Source: Mesorhizobium sp. WSM3862
Lineage (GTDB): Bacteria > Pseudomonadota > Alphaproteobacteria > Rhizobiales > Rhizobiaceae
DNA: 64,000 bases
Assembly: GCF_002294985.1 (NCBI RefSeq)
Contig: NZ_NSGE01000005.1
Coordinates: 201,001 to 265,000 of the forward strand
Reading direction: 5' to 3'
Position numbers and translations under genes: made by a program. Shown in pieces: positions 56,981 to 64,000 of this stretch. Numbering within the stretch: position 1 is the stretch's first letter; each line of letters opens with the position of its first letter. Under the pieces are notes generated by a model. It did not search any database. It was not told the DNA's origin and worked only from the letters and a program-made list of their open reading frames with translations.

Positions 56981-58246
56981 TCATTCCGCGGCGGCTTTGC
57001 CGTGTCCGTACCGCTGCTCGATATAGTCGGCGACCATCTTTTCGAAATCCTGCGCGATCGAGGGGCCACGCAGCGTCGCCGCCTTCTTGCCGTCGATGAA
57101 CACCGGCGCTGTTGGCGTCTCGCCGGTTCCGGGCAAAGATATGCCGATATCGGCATGCTTGGATTCGCCGGGGCCGTTGACGATGCAGCCCATCACCGCG
57201 ACCTTCAGGTTCTCGACGCCCGGATATTTCTCGCGCCACACCGGCATGTTCTTGCGGATGTCGGCCTGGATGCTCTGGGCCAGCTCCTGGAAGACGGTGG
57301 AGGTCGTGCGGCCGCAGCCGGGGCAGGCCGCGACGATCGGCACGAACTGCCGGAAGCCCATCGTCTGCAAAAGTTCCTGCGACACCTGCACCTCGCGCGT
57401 GCGGTCGCCGTTCGGCTCCGGCGTCAGCGAGATGCGGATCGTGTCGCCGATGCCCTGCTGCAGAAGGATACCCATGGCAGCTGAGGAAGCGACGATGCCC
57501 TTGGTGCCCATGCCGGCCTCGGTCAGCCCGAGATGCAGCGCATGGTTGGAGCGGGTCGCAAGCTCGGTATAGACGGCGATCAGATCCTGGACGCCGCTGA
57601 CCTTGGCCGACAGGATGATCTTGTCGCGGCCGAGCCCGATCTCTTCCGCCATCTCCGCCGACAGGATCGCCGACTGCACGATCGCCTCGCGGGTGACTTC
57701 CTGGGCGGTGAGCGGCGAGCCCTGGGCCTGGTTATCGTCCATCAGCCGGGTCAAGAGCTCCTGGTCGAGCGAGCCCCAGTTGACGCCGATCCGCACCGGC
57801 TTGTCGTATCTGATCGCCATCTCGACGATCGCTGCGAACTGGCGGTCCTTCTTTTCCTTGAAGCCGACATTACCGGGGTTGATGCGGTATTTCGCCAGCG
57901 CCTCGGCGCAGGCCGGGTGATCGGCGAGCAGCTTGTGGCCGATATAGTGGAAGTCGCCGACCAGCGGCACGTTGACGCCGAGCCGTGCCAGCCGATCACG
58001 GATGCGCGGCACGGCGGCGGCGCTCTCGTCGCGGTCGACGGTGATGCGCACGATCTCCGAGCCGGTGCGATGCAGCGCCGCCACCTGGGCAACGGTCTGA
58101 TCGATGTCGGCGGTATCGGTGTTGGTCATCGACTGCACGACGACCGGCGCGCCGCCGCCGACCATCACGCCGCCGACATCGACGCCGACCGATGCGCGGC
58201 GCGGGAAAGGAGAAGAAAAATATCCGGTCATGCCGGCCGCCTTCAT
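56981..58246 (-). CDS. ispG: 4-hydroxy-3-methylbut-2-enyl diphosphate synthase IspG
   Basis: The 421-residue enzyme has a TIM-barrel domain ([35 protein letters not shown]) and the 4Fe-4S ligands CPGCGR and [12 protein letters not shown]. It converts methylerythritol cyclodiphosphate to HMBPP in the MEP isoprenoid pathway. An in-frame ATG at residue 6 is also possible. It heads a two-gene unit with the lytic transglycosylase. Confidence 0.96.
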   Translation of the reverse strand: MKAAGMTGYFSSPFPRRASVGVDVGGVMVGGGAPVVVQSMTNTDTADIDQTVAQVAALHRTGSEIVRITVDRDESAAAVPRIRDRLARLGVNVPLVGDFHYIGHKLLADHPACAEALAKYRINPGNVGFKEKKDRQFAAIVEMAIRYDKPVRIGVNWGSLDQELLTRLMDDNQAQGSPLTAQEVTREAIVQSAILSAEMAEEIGLGRDKIILSAKVSGVQDLIAVYTELATRSNHALHLGLTEAGMGTKGIVASSAAMGILLQQGIGDTIRISLTPEPNGDRTREVQVSQELLQTMGFRQFVPIVAACPGCGRTTSTVFQELAQSIQADIRKNMPVWREKYPGVENLKVAVMGCIVNGPGESKHADIGISLPGTGETPTAPVFIDGKKAATLRGPSIAQDFEKMVADYIEQRYGHGKAAAE

Positions 58247-58484
58247 CTGGAAGTTCCGGGCATGAGGTGGCGGAGCAAAGATGGCTTGTCAATGGCCGGT
58301 GACAGCCACGGTCCGCAAATCGGCTGCGCTTGGTTGGCGGCCGTGCGGTTCAGCAGCCCACATCGGGCTGCGTTTGCATTCCAGGAAGAGTCAGGAAATT
58401 CAGCGTAAACTCGCCAGACCGGCGGCATTCTTGCCACCGGTTGGGTTGCACCCGACGGGTGCGGTTATGTTGCCTAGAGGAGTT

Positions 58485-58664
58485 TCAGTGTGCCGTCGGT
58501 TTCGCCTTCAGCTTTTCAATCTCGTCCTTGATTGCCAGCTTGCGCCGCTTCAGAGTGGCGATCTCGAGGTCGTCTACCGAAGGATGATTCATCGCGTCGA
58601 TAAGCTCGCGCTCGATGTCGCCGTGCTTCCGCTGCAGCTCATCAAGATGGGATGCAAGAGACAT
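58485..58664 (-). CDS. DUF465 (YdcH-like) small protein
   Basis: The 59-residue helical protein begins SLASHLDELQRKHGDIEREL and ends with LKRRKLAIKDEIEKLKA, the DUF465 pattern of two antiparallel helices. The function is unknown. GGGAG precedes the ATG. A second DUF465 gene is divergent from it at 58899. Confidence 0.88.
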   Translation of the reverse strand: MSLASHLDELQRKHGDIERELIDAMNHPSVDDLEIATLKRRKLAIKDEIEKLKAKPTAH

Positions 58665-58898
58665 GATTGGTTCTCCCTTTCATGGATTCCTCGATTGCAG
58701 CCGTCTCAGGCACGTCCACCGCAGGTCGCAACTGTGACGGCACGATGACAGTTTGCCACCAACCAATCTCGATGTCGAATGCCGCGTGGTAGCATTCCAC
58801 GACAATGTGAAATGTGATATCAGCGGCGCGCCGGTCACAAACCCACCGGCCCCGCCCAAAGGCCCATCCCTGGGCGACGCATACGCAGACGGTAGATA

Positions 58899-59102
58899 AT
58901 GTCCGAACAGGAACAGGCTGAGATACGCCTCGAATATTCCCGGCTCAAACAGGAACACGCCGATTTCGACGCCGCCATCAATGCGATGATCGCCATGGGT
59001 TGCGACCCGCTGCAGATCCAGCGCATGAAGAAGAAGAAGCTGATGCTGAAGGACCGGCTGATGGCGCTGGAAGACCGCATCATCCCCGACATCATCGCCT
59101 GA
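58899..59102 (+). CDS. DUF465 (YdcH-like) small protein, second copy
   Basis: The 67-residue protein has the same two-helix pattern (EYSRLKQEHADFDAAINAM, QIQRMKKKKLMLKDRLMALE). It is only distantly similar to the divergent DUF465 protein 234 bp away, so duplication is old. The function is unknown. Confidence 0.87.
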   Translation: MSEQEQAEIRLEYSRLKQEHADFDAAINAMIAMGCDPLQIQRMKKKKLMLKDRLMALEDRIIPDIIA

Positions 59103-59126
59103 CCGGCAGCTTCTTACGCTCGACGG

Positions 59127-59927
59127 CTAAGAGATCGAAAGCCGCGCGGCGCGGTCACGCAGCAGCGCGACCAGCTCGCCTGTCCGATCTTCCGACGTGT
59201 CGATCGGAACCACCAGGCACATCGTCGCCTCGATCTTCCCGGGCGTTGAAAAGACCGGCGCCGCCAAGCATTTGGTATAGGCGTCGACAAGGCCCGACGT
59301 CACGCAATAGCCGGTGACGCGGGCTTTTGCGATGTCGTCGATGAAATCGTCGAGCTCGATCTTGCGGCCATCCGGCAGCATGAGGTCGTCCTGGGAGATC
59401 ATCGCCTCGATCCGGCTGCGTTCCAGGCCGGCGAGCAGCAGCCGGCCCGACGCGGTCCAAGGCAGCGGGATCTGCAGGCCGGTGGCCGAGCTGATGCGGA
59501 ACGGCCTGGTGCCCGGGCTCGAATGGACGATCGTGTAGCGGCCGCTCTGCAGCATGCACAGCTCCGAGGTCTCGCCGGTCTCGCGCGACAGCGTGTCGAC
59601 CTCCTGCCGTCCGCGCCTAAGCAGGTCGTTGCCGCGCATATAGGCCATTCCGTAGAGGTAAAGCTTCTTGCCGAAATAGACGCGGTTGCCGTCGCCGGCC
59701 ATCTCCAGGAGACCGGCACCGACCAGCTCGCGAACCAGCGTGTAAGTCGTCGAGCGGGGGGCGTTGAGCCCCTTGGCCAGCTCGCCGATGCCGATCGCGC
59801 GCTGCGTGGCATGCAGGAACTCCAGAATGTGCAGCGCGCGGTTGAGACCCTTCTCGCGAGAGTTCGCGGGCCTCTCTTCGTCCGAACTTCCGGCCTGCCA
59901 CTCGGTCAGTGTTTCGCCATCTTGCAT
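59127..59927 (-). CDS. IclR-family regulator
   Basis: The 266-residue protein has the IclR winged helix (LNRALHILEFLHATQRAIGI, LNAPRSTTYTLVRELVGAGL) and the effector-binding domain (about 100-260) with the DVVGS-like end VVPIDTSEDRTGELVALLRD. It probably controls the divergent amino-acid transporter operon through the palindromes between them. GGGAAG precedes the ATG. The effector is unknown. Confidence 0.9.
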   Translation of the reverse strand: MQDGETLTEWQAGSSDEERPANSREKGLNRALHILEFLHATQRAIGIGELAKGLNAPRSTTYTLVRELVGAGLLEMAGDGNRVYFGKKLYLYGMAYMRGNDLLRRGRQEVDTLSRETGETSELCMLQSGRYTIVHSSPGTRPFRISSATGLQIPLPWTASGRLLLAGLERSRIEAMISQDDLMLPDGRKIELDDFIDDIAKARVTGYCVTSGLVDAYTKCLAAPVFSTPGKIEATMCLVVPIDTSEDRTGELVALLRDRAARLSIS

Positions 59928-59945
59928 TGTCGCTTCCCGGTGTTA

Positions 59946-59987
59946 GTATCTGTCTTGTACAGGATACATACGTCTCTTGTAAGAGAC
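59946..59987. promoter_or_regulatory. Palindromes between IclR and amino-acid ABC genes
   Basis: GTCTCTTGTAAGAGAC (59972-59987) is a perfect 7-bp inverted repeat with a 2-base centre. A looser dyad built from GTATC and GGATAC around CTTGT lies at 59946-59967, about 26 bp away. Both share the element CTTGTA and sit in the divergent region, as IclR operators do. Binding is inferred. Confidence 0.55.
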
Positions 59988-60048
59988 AATCGTATATCGA
60001 TTGCTGACGCGTGTATTCATGGGGAACACACCACCAAAGGAGGTCGCC

Positions 60049-60921
60049 GTGAACGACACATCCGGAAGACGTGATTTTCTGAAATTGGGAATGGCCGGAC
60101 TTGCCACCGCCGGCGCGCTCACCGCGGTCAGCGCCGAGAAGGCCGCCGCGCAAGCCGCGTCCGACAGCGTGCTGCGCACCGCGCTCGATCGCGGCAAGCT
60201 GATCGTCGGCACCGGCAGCACCAACGCGCCGTGGCATTTCGAGAACGATGCCGGCGAGCTGGTCGGCATGGACATCACCATGGGGCGCATCCTCGCCAAG
60301 GGCCTTTTCGATGACCCGACCAAGGTCGAATTCGTCATGCAGGATCCGGCGCAGCGCATTCCGAACGTGACCACCAACAAGGTCGACATCACCATTCAGT
60401 TCATGACCATGACGGCGCAGCGCTCGCAGCTGATCCACTTCTCGCGCCCCTACTATGTCGAAGGCGTCGCGCTGCTGACGCTGCCCGGCTCCGAGAACAA
60501 GACTTTCGACAAGCTGCTGGCGAACGGCTCCGCCACGCGCATCTCGATCCTGCAGAATGTCGATGCCGAAAACTCGGTGCACTTTGCCCTGCCGCAGGCG
60601 CAGGTGATGCAGATCGACACCCAGGCCAACGTGCTGCAGGCGCTGGAATCCAAGCGCGTCGACGCCGCCGCGGTCGACCTCTCCACCGTGCGCTGGCTCG
60701 CCTCGCGCAACCCGGACAAATATTTCGACGCCGGCAAGAGCTGGTATTCGATGCTTTACGGCGCGGCCATCAGGCAGGGCGACCTCGACTGGCTGACCTA
60801 CGTCAACCAGACCTTCACCATCGCCATGTTCGGGCACGAGACGGCGCTCTACGACGCTGCCTTCAAGGAATATTTCGGCCAGGAACCGCCGCCGCGCCAT
60901 CCGGGCTTCCCGGTCATCTGA
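60049..60921 (+). CDS. Amino-acid ABC transporter substrate-binding protein (Tat-exported)
   Basis: The 290-residue protein has a twin-arginine signal (GRRDFLKLGMAGLATAGALT) and an SBP_bac_3 domain: LRTALDRGKLIVGTGSTNAP, MDITMGRILAKGLF, VDITIQFMTMTAQRSQLIHF, SRPYYVEGVALL. It would bind a polar amino acid or a related small acid in the periplasm. The GTG at 60049 was chosen because AAAGGAGG stands at the right distance; the upstream in-frame ATGs lack a ribosome site. Two permease genes and an ATPase follow. Confidence 0.9.
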   Translation: MNDTSGRRDFLKLGMAGLATAGALTAVSAEKAAAQAASDSVLRTALDRGKLIVGTGSTNAPWHFENDAGELVGMDITMGRILAKGLFDDPTKVEFVMQDPAQRIPNVTTNKVDITIQFMTMTAQRSQLIHFSRPYYVEGVALLTLPGSENKTFDKLLANGSATRISILQNVDAENSVHFALPQAQVMQIDTQANVLQALESKRVDAAAVDLSTVRWLASRNPDKYFDAGKSWYSMLYGAAIRQGDLDWLTYVNQTFTIAMFGHETALYDAAFKEYFGQEPPPRHPGFPVI

Positions 60922-61044
60922 CGAGGCCTGTCTGGCTTTAGCCGGCGGAGGGCCGCAGCAAGCGCCCTTCCGCCTGTTCTCCTCGACACGGGTTCCTGCA
61001 GTGACGAATTCTTTATCGTCACAACAGGCCATTGAGACGGACGC

Positions 61045-61710
61045 ATGGGCTATACGCTCAATTTCAACCTGATCTGGCGCCACTTCGACAAGCTCTGGGG
61101 CGGACTGCTGCTCAGCCTCGAGCTTGCGGTGATCTCGATCGCCATCGGCATTGTCATCGGGCTGGTACTGGCCGTCTGGTATGTCTCGGCCGGGCGCGTC
61201 GTGCGCGGCATTATCGCGTCTTACGTCGAATTCATCCGCAACGTGCCGCTGATCCTCTTGGTCTATCTGGTCTTCTACGGCCTGCCGACCGTCATCGACC
61301 TGGCCTACAGCGCGCAGACGTCCTTCGTCGCCACGCTTGCCGTCTACAGCGGCGCCTATCTCGTCGAAGTGTTCCGATCCGGCCTCGAAGCCGTGCCGCG
61401 CGGCCAGATCGATGCCGGCAAGGCGATCGGCCTTACGCCATGGCAGCGGCTTGTCCATGTGCGGCTGCCGACGATGATGCGCATCACCCTGCCGGCGCTT
61501 TCCAACACCTTCATCTCGCTGTTCAAGGACACATCCGTTGCTTCCGTCATCTCGGTGCCCGAGCTGACCTACGGCGCGCAATGGATCAACTTCAACACCT
61601 TCCGCATCGTCGAGGTCTATCTGGTGGTGACGGCGATGTATCTGGTGACGGGTTACGCCCTGCTCTTCGCGCTCCGGCTGGTCGAGCGCTGGTATAGGAC
61701 GGCGCGCTGA
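61045..61710 (+). CDS. Amino-acid ABC transporter permease (HisM type)
   Basis: The 221-residue permease has about five membrane segments and the HisMQ motifs YVEFIRNVPLILLVYLVFYG and VPRGQIDAGKAIGLTPWQRL (EAA loop). It overlaps the second permease gene by one base, so they are translationally coupled and form a heterodimer. Confidence 0.92.
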   Translation: MGYTLNFNLIWRHFDKLWGGLLLSLELAVISIAIGIVIGLVLAVWYVSAGRVVRGIIASYVEFIRNVPLILLVYLVFYGLPTVIDLAYSAQTSFVATLAVYSGAYLVEVFRSGLEAVPRGQIDAGKAIGLTPWQRLVHVRLPTMMRITLPALSNTFISLFKDTSVASVISVPELTYGAQWINFNTFRIVEVYLVVTAMYLVTGYALLFALRLVERWYRTAR

Positions 61711-62360
61711 TGCTTGGCCAGATCGCCTACGCCCTGCCGTTCCTCGCCGAAGGCTTCGCGCTGACGCTTTGGGTGTCGCTGCTCGTCGTGGTGCTGTCGC
61801 TGATCGCCGGCGTTGTCTTCGGCGTCGGCCTCGTCTACGGGCCCGCACCCTTGCGCTGGGCGGTGCGGATCTTCAGCGACACCGTCCGCGGCATCCCGAT
61901 CCTGGTGCTGATCTTCTTCGTCTATTACGGCATGCCGGCCGTCGGCGTGCATCTCCAGTCCTTCTGGGCGGCGGTGCTGGCGTTGACCTTGTTCAAGACC
62001 GCGCAGGTCGTCGAATATCTGCGTGGCGCGGTCGCCTCGATCCCGAAAGGCCAGTCGGAAGCGGCGATGGCGATCGGCCTGACCTTTCGCCAGCGCCTTA
62101 CCTACGTGATTTTCCCGCAGGCCTTCCGCCGCTTCCTGCCGCCTTGGATCAACGGCGTCACCGACGCGGTCAAGGGCAGCGCGTTGGTCTCGCTGCTCGG
62201 CATCACCGATCTGATGCAGGCCATCAACCAGGTCATCGGCCGCACCTATGAAGCGATGCCGCTCTATATCCTCGGCGCCCTTCTCTATTTCGGCGTCAAC
62301 TACGCGCTTTCGCTTGCCAGCCGACGGCTGGAGCAGCGCTTTGCCTTCATCCGGGAATAG
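61710..62360 (+). CDS. Amino-acid ABC transporter permease, second subunit
   Basis: The 216-residue permease has five membrane segments and the motifs FSDTVRGIPILVLIFFVYYG and IPKGQSEAAMAIGLTFRQRL. It pairs with the previous permease. The ATPase gene begins 4 bp later. Confidence 0.92.
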   Translation: MLGQIAYALPFLAEGFALTLWVSLLVVVLSLIAGVVFGVGLVYGPAPLRWAVRIFSDTVRGIPILVLIFFVYYGMPAVGVHLQSFWAAVLALTLFKTAQVVEYLRGAVASIPKGQSEAAMAIGLTFRQRLTYVIFPQAFRRFLPPWINGVTDAVKGSALVSLLGITDLMQAINQVIGRTYEAMPLYILGALLYFGVNYALSLASRRLEQRFAFIRE

Positions 62361-62364
62361 CACG

Positions 62365-63159
62365 ATGGCCACCACTTCCGATAACAGCCCTGCGCTTCTC
62401 GATATCGCCGAGGTCTCGAAATCCTTTGGCTCGGTCGAGGTGCTGCGCTCGGTCAGCCTCAAGGTGGCGAAGGGCGAGGTGGTCGCCATCATCGGACCGT
62501 CCGGCAGCGGCAAGACCACGCTGCTGCGCTGCGTCAACTTCCTCGAAAGCTACGACAGCGGCTCGATCCGCATCGACGGCAAGGAGGTCGGTTTTCGCGA
62601 CGGCGGTGCGCGCCAGCGCCGCAGCGAGCGCGACTTGGCCGCCATGCGCGCCGAGACGGGCATGGTGTTCCAGGGCTTCAACCTGTTCCCGCATCTGACG
62701 GCGGCCGGCAACATCATGCTCGGCCTCACCAAGGTACGCGGCAAGAGCAGCGGCGAGGCGCGCTCGATCGCCGACCACTGGCTGGGTCGTGTCGGTCTCG
62801 CCCACAAGGCCGACAGCCTGCCCGCCGAGCTTTCCGGCGGGCAGCAGCAGCGTGTCGGCATCGCCCGCGCCGTCGCCATGGAGCCGAAGATCCTGCTGCT
62901 CGACGAGATCACCTCGGCCCTCGATCCGGAACTCGTCGGCGAGGTTCTGGCCGTGGTGAAAAGCCTCGCCGAGGACGGCATGACCATGGTGATGGTGACG
63001 CATGAGATGGCCTTCGCCCGCGACGCCTCAAGCCGCATCGTCTTCATGGCCGACGGCGGCGTCAGTGCCGTCGGGCCGCCGAAGGAGGTGCTTGCCGCGG
63101 AGACCACGAACGAGCGCCTGCGGACTTTTTTGGCGCGCTTCCGCGCCTCGCAATTCTGA
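62365..63159 (+). CDS. Amino-acid ABC transporter ATP-binding protein
   Basis: The 264-residue ATPase has Walker A GPSGSGKTT, MVFQGFNLFPHLTA (Q-loop), signature [17 protein letters not shown], Walker B ILLLDEITSALDPE and VTHEMAFAR. This is the GlnQ/HisP type for polar amino acids. An insertion near residues 75-90 (FRDGGARQRRSERD) is slightly longer than in GlnQ. Confidence 0.93.
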   Translation: MATTSDNSPALLDIAEVSKSFGSVEVLRSVSLKVAKGEVVAIIGPSGSGKTTLLRCVNFLESYDSGSIRIDGKEVGFRDGGARQRRSERDLAAMRAETGMVFQGFNLFPHLTAAGNIMLGLTKVRGKSSGEARSIADHWLGRVGLAHKADSLPAELSGGQQQRVGIARAVAMEPKILLLDEITSALDPELVGEVLAVVKSLAEDGMTMVMVTHEMAFARDASSRIVFMADGGVSAVGPPKEVLAAETTNERLRTFLARFRASQF

Positions 63160-63196
63160 CATCGGATGGCAAATGCCATCCAAGGAGCATTCTTCC

Positions 63197-63658
63197 ATGA
63201 CGCCTTACACCCGGCTCGCCGAACTCGGCCTGACGCTGCCCGAGCCGCCAACGCCCATCGCCAACTTCGTCACTCATGCCGAGAGCGGCCGGCTGATCTT
63301 CCTCTCGGGCCAGGGGCCGCTGCGCGCCGACGGCACGCTTTGCACCGGCAAGGTCGGCGAGGACGTCACCGTCGAACAGGCCTATGAGCATGCCCGGCTC
63401 ACCGGCCTCAACCTGCTTGCCGTCATGCACGCGGCGGCGGGCGACCTCGGGCGCATCGTGCGCGTCGTCAAGCTGCTCGGCTTCGTCAATGCGACGCCGA
63501 CCTTCAGCGATCACCCGAAGGTGGTCAATGGCTGCTCTGATCTCTTCGCCGATGTCTTCGACAAGATCGGCGGCCACGCGCGCTCGGCGATCGGTGTCGG
63601 CTCGCTGCCTGGAAACATCACCGTCGAAATCGAAGCGGTCGTCGAGATCGCCGCCTGA
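63197..63658 (+). CDS. RidA-family protein
   Basis: The 153-residue protein has the RidA/YjgF trimer fold: [60 protein letters not shown] and [20 protein letters not shown]. This belongs to the YjgH/Rid subgroup with SGQGP instead of the RidA SGQ-TG form; the Arg needed for deamination of imines is kept in a similar place. It probably clears reactive enamine/imine made by the PLP enzyme encoded next. AAGGAGC precedes the ATG. Confidence 0.9.
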   Translation: MTPYTRLAELGLTLPEPPTPIANFVTHAESGRLIFLSGQGPLRADGTLCTGKVGEDVTVEQAYEHARLTGLNLLAVMHAAAGDLGRIVRVVKLLGFVNATPTFSDHPKVVNGCSDLFADVFDKIGGHARSAIGVGSLPGNITVEIEAVVEIAA

Positions 63659-63675
63659 CACTGGGATCTGCTGCC

Positions 63676-64000
63676 ATGAAAACCTATTCCGAGAACGGCT
63701 CCAACACAACGATCCGCGAGCGGCTGGGACTGCGTCCGATCATCAACGTCTCGGGCACGATGACGACGCTCGGCGCCTCGATCATCGTTCCGGAAGCGAT
63801 CAGCGCCATGGCCGAGATCGCCTCGCAATGGGTGGAGATGGACGATTTGCAGCGCGCCGCGAGCGCAGTCGTTGCGCGTCTCACCGGCGGCGAGGCCGGC
63901 TTCATCACCGCCTGCTGCGCCTCAGGCATCACCATGGCGATCGCCGGCGCAATGACCGGCACCAACCTGCTGGCCATCGAACGGCTGCCCGACGACACCG
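63676..64000 (+). CDS. PLP-dependent SelA-like enzyme (partial, 3' end outside window)
   Basis: The first 108 residues are present. They match the SelA-like group that includes D-glucosaminate-6-phosphate ammonia-lyase: [59 protein letters not shown]. The PLP lysine would lie beyond the end. It is co-directional with RidA, 17 bp downstream, so it likely breaks down an amino acid or amino sugar acid brought in by the importer. The substrate cannot be told from this part. Confidence 0.78.
   Translation, partial: MKTYSENGSNTTIRERLGLRPIINVSGTMTTLGASIIVPEAISAMAEIASQWVEMDDLQRAASAVVARLTGGEAGFITACCASGITMAIAGAMTGTNLLAIERLPDDT

Noticed and set aside
58448..58462. GCACCC/GGGTGC hairpin as a terminator of the DUF465 gene
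   Set aside because: The stem is only 6 bp with a 3-base loop and no T-run follows, so the evidence is too weak.
59617..61848. A 743-residue open frame on the minus strand
   Set aside because: It covers the divergent IclR-importer region in an unnatural frame and has no recognisable domain.

Overview
The window is a GC-rich, tightly packed chromosomal segment of an alphaproteobacterium of the order Rhizobiales, most like Mesorhizobium or a close relative. This is inferred from gene content and order: phoU-phoB behind pstSCAB, a tkt-gap-pgk-fba glycolytic block with zapA and a DUF4164 gene divergent from it, an rpoH sigma factor, a TrcR (DUF1013) cell-cycle regulator, DUF1192, DUF6476, several DUF1127 and DUF465 small proteins, and mosaic palindromic intergenic repeats. 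No rRNA, CRISPR array, phage or insertion sequence was found; one tRNA-Glu(CTC) is present.

Layout. 1-5.5 kb: tail of an unknown gene, then the phosphate operon pstS-pstC-pstA-pstB-phoU-phoB on the minus strand, led by a three-repeat Pho box and with a strong hairpin between pstS and pstC; no phoR is seen. 6-9.3 kb: a soluble four-PAS hybrid histidine kinase. 9.5-17.6 kb: a looser accessory zone of small secreted, lipoprotein and stress-type genes (YflT-like, DUF4142, YidB, PPOX), a GST fused to a histone-H1-like tail, one frameshifted gene and degenerate remnants. 17.7-23.3 kb: tRNA-Glu, VOC and DUF6476 genes, rluD, rpoH, a 1-Cys peroxiredoxin, zapA and DUF4164. 23.5-31.2 kb: tkt, gap, a cation/proton antiporter, pgk and a class I aldolase. 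31.5-41.2 kb: small DUF1127 proteins, a WYL regulator with matching palindromes, TrcR, a quinone oxidoreductase, an MFS transporter, ArsR/SRPBCC/GST genes (SRPBCC frameshifted), a hydrolase, an HxlR regulator and rpmF. 41.4-43.1 kb: mtgA and a polyprenyl synthase.

43.2-53.7 kb is the most coherent catabolic system: an SMP-30 lactonase, a ribose-type sugar ABC importer, a LacI regulator and five enzymes (L-idonate 5-dehydrogenase-like, 2-hydroxyacid dehydrogenase, gluconate 5-dehydrogenase-like SDR, gluconokinase, HIBADH-family dehydrogenase) plus a small ferredoxin-fold protein. Three copies of one palindrome (ATGTTATCGATAACAT or close) sit at its control points, so it reads as a single LacI regulon for uptake of a sugar acid or its lactone and conversion to 6-phosphogluconate.

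53.8-59.1 kb: a second hybrid kinase, membrane-anchored and paralogous to the first, a lytic transglycosylase, ispG and two DUF465 genes. 59.1-64 kb: an IclR regulator divergent from a polar amino-acid ABC importer, a RidA protein and the start of a SelA-like PLP enzyme cut by the window end. The two frameshifted genes each lack one base in a homopolymer run, so sequencing error must be excluded before calling them pseudogenes.
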